Source of the DNA: Centropus unirufus
Taxonomy: Eukaryota > Chordata > Aves > Cuculiformes > Centropidae
Direction of reading: 5' to 3'
Assembly: GCA_013397695.1 (NCBI GenBank)
Contig: VYZI01000385.1
Span: forward strand, 2,212 to 66,211
DNA length: 64,000 bases
The notes beneath the pieces were generated by a model. That model was not told the origin of the DNA and did no database searches. It worked only from the letters and a program-made list of their open reading frames with translations. Both the position numbers and the translations under genes were made by a program. Below are positions 12,511 through 22,776 of the stretch, piece after piece (within the stretch, counting starts at the first letter, position 1; every line of letters begins with the position of its first letter).

Positions 12511-13199
12511 ACATGATCCCCAGGACACAGCCACCTTGCTGCTCTTTCCCACCTCACAGACTCTGAAGCTCCCTTCCCTCCACTGCTCCCTTTTTTGCTC
12601 TTTCTCCCTCCTCGGCCACTCGGTTCCCTCTCACCTCAAACCCTTTCGAGTTCAGGCGTCCCCAGCTAGATGTACCCAGGTGAAGGATGAGAGAGAGGCC
12701 TACACCCTGTCCCTTGCTTTGGGGTCCTAAGCATTTCTGGGTCTAGGCATCATGCGTCTTTTGTTTTTGTGCAGGGCCACGTCTGAGCCACTGTGTACAA
12801 GGGTTAGACCGCAGGACCATGCTACCCGGTGTGTTTCCCTTGTACGCCAAAGCATGTGCAGTGAACGTATGTGCTTGGGGAATACGTGAACATATGGTGT
12901 GTTTGGGGAAGTGTCGCACCTGTAGCGGTGTCCGGACGAGCGTTGCCAGAGGCTCGCTCTCATTGTGCATGTGTGTAGGTGTGTGCGTACTGGCCTACAG
13001 CATCCTTGTGCCCCAAGTGTGTGTTTGCGCTGAGCCCTGGTGGGACCCAAGCGTCCCCCCCTTCCACCCTGAGTGCCGTGCTATGTTGGGCTGTGCTTGC
13101 CAGCAGCTTAGTGTTGAAGTGCACTGCTGTCCCTCACTGGGTGTGCGTGTGCTGTCAGTCTCCGGGTCAGCACGTAGTACTGTGGGGCGATAAATTAAA
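12511..13199 (+). terminator. ENO2 3' untranslated region and likely poly(A) signal
   Basis: The stretch after the ENO2 stop has no convincing ORF. It includes a GTGT-rich part near 12960-13030 and reaches an ATTAAA at 13194-13199, a common variant poly(A) signal. Another ATTAAA lies at 13370-13375. I find no canonical AATAAA nearer the stop, so the end is probable rather than certain. Confidence 0.6.
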
Positions 13200-13375
13200 A
13201 CACATCCGTAAACAAATCCATGCTCTCATTTGCTTCTCGTGATGTTTTTCTCTCCGTTTCCCTCCCTCTTGCACTCCTTCACCCTCTCTTCTGCCCATGA
13301 TGTCCTCCTCACCTTCTGGCCAGCCCATGCTCAGCTGAGCAACAGACAAACTACAGATCCCTAAACTCAATTAAA

Positions 13376-14959
13376 ATGTATTTCACACCTGAGTTGCCTG
13401 GCTTGGCCTGATGTTTCTCTCTAAATGCCAGTGTTTGGGAAATGGGGACATTTTTCCATCAAAGCAGGAGAGGCTCATGCAGAAAGCTCACAAAAGCAAG
13501 CAGAGGGGACTGCGAAAAGAAAGAAAAGTCTTGGGTGCACTCACTTCCTCTCACAGTCCTGTCCCACATCCAGACTGCTCAGTTGGCCACCCAGCACGGG
13601 AGCACAGAAGGAAAGGCCGCTGGGATGGTGAGAATTGTCCCCACCTTCTCCACCAAGCCATGTTGCATGAAGATCTGCTGTGCAGGCATTTTAATTGTGC
13701 CCTCCTATGACGTAAAGACCTCAGGGCCAGCCACAGGCCAGCTGCCCGCAGGAGCCAAGTGATGCTACGCTGGAACTGCAAGTCTTTGAAGAGAAGAAGT
13801 GGATGCTCTCTGCCCAAAAGGGTCTCATAGAGCAGTGAATGAGGGGTGGGTGGAATGCCAGTCTCTCTCAGCTTCATCTCATTTTATGAGGCGACTCAGC
13901 AGTACTTGGGAAAAAGTAGTCTGCGCTCCAGCCAATGTCCCAGCACGCTGAGCGCCAGCAAGCCCCGGCACCTCCTGCACAGCATTATTTTGGACAGACT
14001 CCAACAAAGGCAGGAGGCTGCAGGGTGCTACTGTAAGAGATCTGACCCAAGCCGTGATGGAGAATGGTAAAGCCACCTTGTTCACGGTTATCAGTTCATG
14101 TCAGTGGCCCCTTCTATGCAGCTGGGCGCACTGAGGTTCTGCAGACCTCCTGCCCCACCTCAGTAGAGTTTCCAGGCCCTCGCGTAAGCCACACTGCTCT
14201 GTCTTTGCCTTGTCTTTTGTTATGAGGAAGGGTAACAACCGAGGCTGTTCGGCAAGTCTGAAGCCCCTTTAACTGTGTCCTGTTGCAGACTTTAAAATCA
14301 GAAGGCAAGGCTTTAAAACATTGGCATTTCACTGCTGACTCTTTACTAAATGGCAAAGAAAAGGGACTAAGTTCAAGAAAGGAAGACAAAGGCTATGGCA
14401 CACATGCCCAGACCGAGAAAGAGGATGGGAGGGGAGAATGCAAGGATAGAGGCAGGACTGGATTGGTTTCTCAGGAACTGCTAGTGAATACTGAGCAAAT
14501 CTCAGTGGTCACGAATAGCTTGTGTCTTAGCTGCAGGCCGTCTCTCACCTATGGGCTCCGTGAAGTGGGGTACTTGGAGCAGCAACACTGAAACTCACCC
14601 TCACTCAAAGGCATCTGATATTCTTCATCCAACAAACTGGGATGACTTACACTACAGAGAGGATTACTTCTCCATTAACCCCAATGTGGCCGGTCCAGCT
14701 GATCTGCATCACTTTGACCCAGAGGGCACCCGAGAAGCCATTTCTACCTGCATCACCCAGACACCTGGCCTACCATCCATCAGCCCCAGTGCCTCAGATA
14801 CCCTTTTTAGGATTCTCTTATGCACCAGCTGAAAAGGGCATCCAGGTTTTTTTAAAGGCTTTGAGAAGCCAGATTTTAACTGAATGGGTTTGATGTTTGG
14901 TTTTTTGGTTTTTTTTTTAAAGGATCGATGCTGTCCTTCGCTCATGGTTTAACATTCAA
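13376..14959. other. Intergenic spacer after ENO2
   Basis: No exon with both splice sites and a recognisable protein, no RNA gene and no clear repeat family was seen here. It ends with a poly-T stretch near 14900-14920, immediately before a CR1 tail. Confidence 0.4.
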
Positions 14960-15185
14960 GCTGTGCCAAGACAGGTTCAGATGAGACATAAAGAAAAATT
15001 TCTTCACCGAAAAGACCATCGGGCGCTGGCAGGGGCTGCCCAGGGAGGTGGTGGAGCCACCATCCCTGGAGGGTTTAAAAGCCCGGCAGGTGAGGGATCC
15101 AGCAGGGACCTGGTTCAGCGGTGGGGAATTACAGCTGGACCCGAAGATCTGAAAGGTCTTTTCGAACCAAACCATTCCAGGACGG
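14960..15185 (+). mobile_element. CR1 LINE 3' fragment
   Basis: The order of diagnostic CR1 3' segments is clear: 'aaatttcttcac', 'ggctgcccagggaggtggtgg', 'ccatccctggaggg', then a degraded terminus near 'aaccattcc'. It lies on the + strand and directly abuts the CpG island to its right. Confidence 0.85.
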
Positions 15186-15720
15186 CAACAAAGGCGGGCG
15201 CCCCCGCATCCCTCCCGCTCCCCAGCGTGCGGGGTCCGGGCCGGGGGCGCGGGGCGGAGGGGGCGCTGCTGCCCGCCCCTCAGGGCAGCGGGGCCGCCGC
15301 TGCCTTCTGGGAGCTGTAGTCCGGGCGCCGCTCGGGGCGCGCTCCATTTTCCCTCGCTGGGCAGTGCGGGACCGGCAGGGAGCGGGGGGAGGGGGGGGGC
15401 CGCTCCCGCCGCGGGCACGCGCCGCCCCGCGCCCCCGGGACGGGGTGGGGATGGGACCTGTGGGTCCCCTCGGCGTCACGCCACCCCCTCCCCAAAAGCG
15501 TTTGGGCGCGCCGACGCCGTTTAGGCTGTTTTTTCTGTTTTTGGTTTGTTTGGGGTTTTTTTGTGGGTTTTTTTGTGGTTTTTTTTTTTGGGAAGGAAGG
15601 CGCGTTCTGTGCGTGCGTGAGGCGCGGGGAGCGCGCCGCTTCTTCCCGGTGCGCGCCGAGCCGCCGTTCCCTTTGTTCGGGCTGCCGGGCGGCGTGGCTG
15701 CTGCTGAGGAAGCAGGGCAG
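15186..15720. promoter_or_regulatory. CpG island with ZNF143-type motif, no assigned gene
   Basis: A sharply bounded, CpG-dense block between a CR1 tail and AT-richer DNA. At 15301-15321 it has TTCTGGGAG.TGTAGT, the reverse complement of the long ZNF143/STAF site (ACTACA..TCCCAGAA). A CTCCATTTT (YY1-like on the other strand) lies about 25 bases further. Such sites mark CpG-island promoters. The only same-strand gene downstream lacking a first exon is ATN1 (start codon at 35205), so this may be an ATN1 or noncoding-RNA promoter. Direction and start site are unknown. Confidence 0.6.
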
Positions 15721-18700
15721 GGTTTTTTGGAAATAAAAGTTTCTTCTCTTTCGTATTCCCAGGAGCATCCCCCCTCCCCTCCGCACCGTTTGTCTCGTTC
15801 CGTGCAAGGACGAACGGGAAGCAGCCAGGGAAGCCTGCGGTACCTGGTTTAAGGCAGCGATGCCGTAACCTGCATGCACGCCCCGGCACTTGGGAAAAAT
15901 TGGATAGCGAAGCGCTATGGCCAGGGAGGAATTGCCACGTCCCCGGGCCAGAGAAGAGGCGTGGAAGCGGTGAGAACGCGTTGCACCGTGGCAGTGCCTC
16001 ACCTTGGCGCCTTTCCTGAAGGAAAAGGGCTTGTCATTGATGGCACAGTGAGGGATGTGCGGCTCTGCGAGGTTTGCTTGGGCCACTGCAAGTATTTATC
16101 CTCGGCCTCGTAAGGCGCACATTGCCTGCTCTTTGCCTCAGCAGCAGACATGTGGTTGTATTTTCTTTGTGGCAGAAATGCCCGTCGCTATTCCCACACC
16201 CGAGGTCTCCAGTTGGATAAGCTGTTGTCTCCATCAGATTGCTGTGCAATGTGCATTCAATCAGAGCATGAGGAACAGCATAGGGATGGGCTGGAGATGT
16301 GAGGACAATATCTGTGGAGGAAAACATTTGCTGGATTGCTTTTCTTTTAACCCTTAAATCCTACTCCATTTAGATGACATTTTCTGAGCTATCTGAGGGA
16401 TAATTTAGCAGTGAGCCTCCCTGAAGCCTGTGGGATTGCACTTTTATTTCTGAATAGGTGCGTGTGCCCACAGAGGAGCTGGAAGGGAGATGTCACTGGA
16501 TTAGGCTTGGCATAGACTGCACAGGAAAACCTCAGTGAGGAAGAGCTACTAAATTTATGTGGTATCTTTTTGTCTCTCGCTAGAATGATGGGGTGGTGTT
16601 CAGCCTTGGGAAACCGACGGCTTCAACATAGGAAGCTGGCTGAGACATTCTTCTGCTGAACATCTGATAAGAAGTCCAAAATTTAGTTGCTGGGTAATTC
16701 CGGTAAGGTGCTGGGTACATTATTTGAATGAGGAAGAGTATTAGGCTCTGTTGCTGGAGGACTACAGGTGGACAGCGTGGACAGGTTGTCAGGAGAAGAA
16801 GCTCGCTCACTGGGCAAGCATCGGCTTAGCAGACAACTTCACGTCTCGATGTGGAAACAGCTAATTGTGTGCTGTGCCATGCCTGGGGGACATAAAACCC
16901 CTCTGTAAATTATCTAGACGGATGAACTGTGTGCATCTTAGGGGTCTGCTGGCACAGTGCGTATCCTGCCATGCCTCAGAAATCATCTGGGCAGCCATGA
17001 CATATTGGCACATCTAGTGGGCAACTGGACTGGGGTGATGGGTAAGGTTGCCACCCTTGCCCCTCACTTGTAGAAGATGCCAGAGTGCACGTGAATGGAG
17101 CTCCACAATTAACACATCCTGAGCTGCACCCCAGGCCCAGCTAGCTTAATCAGATGGTAAACTGGGGTAGCTCATTGTTTATGAGCTTCTGAGCCAGCTT
17201 AGCCATGGAGACAGCCATTGCTGGGAGGCTGGTGAGACTGTAGCAAGGAGGTTTTTACCTTCCCAGCGTTTCATTACCAACCAATACCAGTTTGCAAGTA
17301 TCATTTGTGTGAGTTTGAGAAATCAAACCAGGAGAAGCCATGTCAACTGGTCCTGGTTGGGTTCTGGCTTGGAGAAAGACTTTCCCCAGGCCTAGTGCAG
17401 ACTGGAAGTCTTGCTTGATTATTCTCTTCATCAAGGAGTCTACTAGTTTGCCACCTTTGGGAAGGCTGACAGCACCCGTGTCAACCCTCCTTAGAGCCCT
17501 GTGGAAGCCTCCTGGTCACATTCTCCATAGCCTGTCCTCACCAGCCATAGACCTGGAAGATGTCCTAACCAGCTGCACTTGTCTTCAGTCACTTACCATT
17601 TTCATCTCCCTGGCCAAAAACCTTAATGGAGTAAATACAATTATTTCTGAAAGGGTATGGCCAAAAACCTTGGCCGGTAGCAGATATGCTGCTTGTTGTC
17701 CACAAGTGAATCTTCAGAAGCCAGGATTAGACCAATCCAAATTGTTACCTTGCCCCCCTGGTAGTGCTTCCCTTGTAAATCCCCTCTGATATCCCTTCAT
17801 AAACTAAGACTGCAGAATTTACAGGAGATGGGCCACCTTCGGTGGAATAATGCTAAACTTCGTAAGGCTTTCAGAAGACATCGGGGTGCCTGCCTCTTCT
17901 TGTAAGGAAATAATAAATGACACTAAAATCTTGATAATAAATTTAACATTTGTTTAAATTAAAATCTTTAACTTAAGCAGCTGGCCTGGTTATGGGAGAA
18001 CGTGGCATGTAAACCATTCAGATCTTGACTTTGTGATTAAATAAAGTTGGTATCACATGTTACTGATCCAGAAGACCCTTGGACTGAATCAATACTGACC
18101 ACTGTAGCTTTTCACAGAGTCTTTTCGCCACATCACAAACCTTAGGGATATGGGTATTTTGTTTAGCATCCAGAAAGCAGCGATTTTGACAGGATCTTCC
18201 TTCTTCCCGGATCATCACTTTGGCCCCCAAGGGTCACACTCACTTTGAGCTGGGGATGCCAGGCTGTCGGCTCCTAAGGTAACAGAAGCGGCTGTGACAA
18301 CTGCAAACGCTACTACCTCAACAGCAGTAATAATGTTTTTTCTTGTTTCCTGGGGCTCAGCTTGGGGAGACACTGTGAAACAGATAATGCCTTCCTCTGT
18401 TCTTGGGAGCAACAGGGTGTTATTTTCAGCATAGCACCTCTGCAAAATCATGTTCTGAAATGCTTCAGACTGGCCACCCAAAACCAATGGGCATTTTTGC
18501 AAATGTTAGGCAGAGCTTTTTCAATCCCCCAATCCACGTGTGGAAGCCAGAAAGTCCTACAGAACAATAGCACCCTGGAATTACTGCTGAGAGGGCGGAG
18601 GCTCTTGGCAAGCATCAAGACAAAGAGGTAGGTTGGGGAGAAGGGTGGATGAAAAACAAATGAAGGCTGGAGGCATGAGGCATGCTGATGTTGTGCAATG

Positions 18701-19200
18701 GGGTGCTGCATGCCAATGGGGCAGGCTTGGGAATGAGATGCACCAATAACGCTGCATCCAGGATAAAGAGGGAGGCCCTGAGATGGCACAGTACCACTGG
18801 TAAGAGGGTGTGGGACAGGCAGATTTGGAGCCATTGGCTCACAAGGGTGCTGCAGGGACATTAATGTTTTTGAAGTGTTGAGGTGGTTAGCACTACAGAA
18901 AAGAAAAACACGCGGAGATGCATACATCTGTATTCAGCGCCGAGTTTGGATGCCGTACAGTAAACAGTGCTTGGAGCCATGTAACGGACAATAAGAATTA
19001 CTGGATAAACATCCATCAAGAGCTCACCATCCAGCCTGCACTATGGAAGGCCCTGCTGAGGAAATATTTTGTGATTATACTTACAGGCTATCAGTGTGCA
19101 ATACGGGGACTTGCCCGTACGCATACAAAGTCTCTTTTAGTTAAATGCGCAGACAGACATGTCTGTGTGACGCAGCCTGGACTCTGCTTGTACGACCAGA
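15721..19200. other. Intergenic spacer, one unidentified 149-codon open frame
   Basis: No recognised gene. The longest frame beginning with ATG is 17340-17789 (+), 149 codons. Its translation has no transmembrane pattern, repeat or domain I know, and its codon use looks random. Downstream, between 17900 and 18050, several AATAAA sites cluster in AT-rich DNA, which could be a transcript end or the poly(A) part of an old LTR, but I cannot define LTR borders. Treat it as unclassified. Confidence 0.35.
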
Positions 19201-19216
19201 CCAGCCATAGGTTCTA

Positions 19217-20290
19217 CATCTCAAATGGCCAGGAAGGGCAGCACTTGGTCACTCAGGGTTTCTCTCTGGCCTGTGGATGCCAGCTCCAGCTGTCCATGCC
19301 CCCAGAGAAGTCAGTGGCATCACCTGTATTCAAATCAGACCTTTTGGTGACTTAACTGGGTAACAAAACCAATGTCCCCCTGCCCAAATCCTCCTTCAAA
19401 TCCAACTTTTCCAAAACGGCAATGTTTGTCCTTGGTAGATCAGAACTTCTACTGGTGAGGGGAGGAGGCCGCCACCAGCCCCGTTTCCCAAGCACATGGA
19501 CAAGGATGTTTCACATTTCTAACACCCGGCTGACACACAGCACCCCGAAGCCTGGCGCAGCCACTGCTCTCCTGCTCTCTTTCACTCGTGTGATTGAGCT
19601 GTGGTTCCTACATCTAAAATGATCAGGAAGGGTCACTCGGAGCTTTTCCCGGGCCCATGTCTGCTAGGTCCAGCTGCCCCTGCCCCCAGAGAAGTCAGCG
19701 GCAGCACCTGTATTCGCATTAGATCCTTTGGTGACTTCACTGGCTAACAAAACCAATTGGCTCCCCCCCTTCCCCTTCCCAAAAATCCTCCTTCGGAGGC
19801 AACTTTTCCAAAATGGCCATGTTCGCCCTCGGTGGGGCTGAACTTCCAGCGAGGAGGGGAGGCGGCTGCCGCCAGCCCGGCTTTCCCAAGCACACAGGAG
19901 CGGGTGTTTCCCATCTCCACATTTCCATCCCCCGGGTGACCCGCAGCTCCCCGTATCCTGGCGCAGCTGCCACTCTCCGGCCGCCGTTTCTCCATCTAAA
20001 ATGGTCGGGCAGCGCTTGGTCACTCAGAGCTTCCCCCTCACTCAGGGCTCCAGCTGCCCATGCTCCCGGAGAAGTATTTGCATTAGATCCTTCGGTGGCT
20101 TTACTGGGTTACAAAACCAATGGGCTCCCGCTCTTCCACTTCCCAAAAATCCTCCTTCGGAGGCAACTTTTCCAAAACGGCCATGTTCACCCTCGGTGGA
20201 GCTGAACTCCAGCCACGACGGGAGGCGGCTGCCTCCAGCCCGGCTTTCCAAGCGCACAGCCGAGGATGTTTCACGTTTCCAACCCGCAGC
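19217..20290 (+). repeat. Three tandem copies of a ~390 bp unit
   Basis: Copies begin with 'catctcaaatgg', 'catctaaaatga' and 'catctaaaatgg' at 19217, 19611 and 19993, so the spacing is 394 and 382 bases; the third copy runs into the CpG island. Shared blocks in order are: a 'gtcactc' stretch, 'ccagagaagt' or 'ccggagaagt', 'ggtgactt..actgg.taacaaaaccaat', 'aaatcctccttc', 'caacttttccaaaa.ggc', and 'ttcc(c)aagc.ca'. Copies two and three have a CCTCC-ttc-GGAGG inverted repeat that copy one lacks, and GC content rises toward the island. No open frame is conserved across copies. I do not recognise the family. Confidence 0.85.
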
Positions 20291-22330
20291 GCCCCGCACC
20301 GCCAGCCTCCCCGCATCCCTTCCCGCCGCGGCGGGGGACGGGAGGGACCCCAGGGCAGTCCCGGGGCGGGCTCTTTCCCCCCACCCCCCCTCTCCAACCC
20401 CGCGCCAGGCTCTCCCTTTGTGCCGTTGCCTGGCAACCGGCTGGGAGGGGGCGGGGAGGCGGCGGGAGCGCGCGCGCCCGTCCCCGCGTCCCGTCCCGTC
20501 CCCCCCCTTCCCTCCAAGCCTCCGCGGGAGGCACCGCCGGGTCCCCCCGTCCCGCGGGTGCGGGGAGTCCAGCCTCGCCCCGCTGCTCCCCCCCCCGGGC
20601 GTGTGCGGGGGGCCCGTCCTGCCAAAAAGGCTCCTTTGGAGTATCCCCCTCCTCCCTCCGCAGCCTTTGTGAGCGCGGGGCGGGGCCGGGATGGCTGCTC
20701 GCCCGGGGCTCCCTCCCCGTGCCCCGCTCCCCGCGGGTGGGTTTTGGAGGGGGGGGGGNNNNNNNNNNNNNNNNNNNNNNNNNNNNNNNNNNNNNNNNNN
20801 NNNNNNNNNNNNNNNNNNNNNNNNNNNNNNNNNNNNNNNNNNNNNNNNNNNNNNNNNNNNNNNNNNNNNNNNNNNNNNNNNNNNNNNNNNNNNNNNNNNN
20901 NNNNNNNNNNNNNNNNNNNNNNNNNNNNNNNNNNNNNNNNNNNNNNNNNNNNNNNNNNNNNNNNNNNNNNNNNNNNNNNNNNNNNNNNNNNNNNNNNNNN
21001 NNNNNNNNNNNNNNNNNNNNNNNNNNNNNNNNNNNNNNNNNNNNNNNNNNNNNNNNNNNNNNNNNNNNNNNNNNNNNNNNNNNNNNNNNNNNNNNNNNNN
21101 NNNNNNNNNNNNNNNNNNNNNNNNNNNNNNNNNNNNNNNNNNNNNNNNNNNNNNNNNNNNNNNNNNNNNNNNNNNNNNNNNNNNNNNNNNNNNNNNNNNN
21201 NNNNNNNNNNNNNNNNNNNNNNNNNNNNNNNNNNNNNNNNNNNNNNNNNNNNNNNNNNNNNNNNNNNNNNNNNNNNNNNNNNNNNNNNNNNNNNNNNNNN
21301 NNNNNNNNNNNNNNNNNNNNNNNNNNNNNNNNNNNNNNNNNNNNNNNNNNNNNNNNNNNNNNNNNNNNNNNNNNNNNNNNNNNNNNNNNNNNNNNNNNNN
21401 NNNNNNNNNNNNNNNNNNNNNNNNNNNNNNNNNNNNNNNNNNNNNNNNNNNNNNNNNNNNNNNNNNNNNNNNNNNNNNNNNNNNNNNNNNNNNNNNNNNN
21501 NNNNNNNNNNNNNNNNNNNNNNNNNNNNNNNNNNNNNNNNNNNNNNNNNNNNNNNNNNNNNNNNNNNNNNNNNNNNNNNNNNNNNNNNNNNNNNNNNNNN
21601 NNNNNNNNNNNNNNNNNNNNNNNNNNNNNNNNNNNNNNNNNNNNNNNNNNNNNNNNNNNNNNNNNNNNNNNNNNNNNNNNNNNNNNNNNNNNNNNNNNNN
21701 NNNNNNNNNNNNNNNNNNNNNNNNNNNNNNNNNNNNNNNNNNNNNNNNNNNNNNCCCTCCGAGCACCCCTCCCCTCCCAAAGAGCGCGTATTGTCCTCTC
21801 TTTCTCAGGTGCTGCCGGAGGAATGTTTGGAAATGATTTATTTTTTTTCCTTCGGGATCTGAAATCGGGGCGCCCAGGAGCGCCTTGGCTGCCTCTCGGT
21901 TTCCGTGGCAGCGGGCACGGGTGGGATTGCCCCCCTCCCGCTGCCGCCCCCGCCACGGGGAGCGCTGCCCGCATCCTCTGGATGCTCAGGTCGCCTCCTG
22001 GGGAGCGGGCAGGACCGCGCGGCACCGGGAGGGGGTTTGTGCCCCCCTGGAGCCGGCTGGGATCCGCTGCCGCGCCAGGCTGGCGCCCTGTTTGCTGCTC
22101 GCGTTTTTGGGGAAGCGGCACCTCTGTTGCCCGTGCCGCCCTGCCCGTGCCGTCGAGCTGGGGGCGGCTCTGCCCCGGGGATCCCGGTGCCGCTTCCCGG
22201 TGGATCCCTGGGTGTGTTTGCCGAGTGGCCGCCGTGCTGCTGGAGTGGCAGCCATTTGGTCACCGTGGCACTGCTTTGCGCGCTGCCTCTGCTCGGTCCT
22301 CAGTTCTGCCCTGAGAGCTGCTGCGCGTCC
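20291..22330. promoter_or_regulatory. Large CpG island, interrupted by an assembly gap
   Basis: Dense CpG and GC-box sequence flanks both sides of a run of N. On the left are 'cgggag', 'gcgcgcgcccg' and several 'gggcgggg' boxes; on the right the CpG density falls by about 22300. It is the largest island of the window and lies about 13 kb upstream of the ATN1 start codon on the same strand, a distance compatible with an untranslated ATN1 first exon. The decisive sequence is missing in the gap, so the promoter assignment is inference. Confidence 0.6.
20759..21754. other. Assembly gap (996 N)
   Basis: All bases are N. The left edge is a run of G and the right edge starts CCCTCC, so the gap sits inside extremely GC-rich DNA. 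Open frames drawn through it are artefacts. The gap length may be an assembler estimate. Confidence 0.99.
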
Positions 22331-22639
22331 CTCGAGTTCCTTTCCAGGCTGGCAGGGTCTTGCCTTGCATTTGTCTCCGATCTGTGACTGCCTTGACTTC
22401 TGCGGCCAGTTACTTAGTTGCCAGAGTGGCTACTGGAGGAATTTCCGTGCGCAGGGTCTGGTTTGTGCAGTGCTGCTGTCTGTGGGGAGCAGCGTGTCCT
22501 TACCCAGCTGGTCATTCAGGTTGGGATTTGTTATCTCTGATGGTGATTGCCTGGGAACCCCTGTTTTCCTGCGTTGAAAAAGTGAAGGGAAAGTAGTGGG
22601 CCATTGTCCTAAGGTGGGTATCGGGAGAGCAGAAGAGAA

Positions 22640-22776
22640 GGAGTAGCTGTGTAGATGTGGTGCTTTGGGACATGATTTAGTGGGCATGGGACGCTGTTTT
22701 AGTGCTCATTTTGGTGTTGTGTTGGGTAGACTTGATGATCTTGGAGTTATTTTCCAACCTTAATGATTCTATGATA
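22640..22776 (+). mobile_element. CR1 LINE 3' end
   Basis: It shows the last ~130 bases of a CR1 on the + strand: 'gtgtagatgtggtgcttt.gggacatg', 'ggtagacttgatgatctt', 'ttccaaccttaatgattcta', with the terminal 'attctatgat' motif. Confidence 0.9.

Noticed and set aside
15121..16086. Frames of 243 (+) and 268 (-) codons over the 15 kb CpG island
   Set aside because: They run from a CR1 tail through CpG-rich DNA and a T-rich stretch that yields KKKTTKKP-type low complexity. There is no coding signature.
20042..22314. Frames of 380-680 codons on both strands across the gap
   Set aside because: Most of each frame is the N run, which contains no stop by construction. The flanks are CpG-island sequence.
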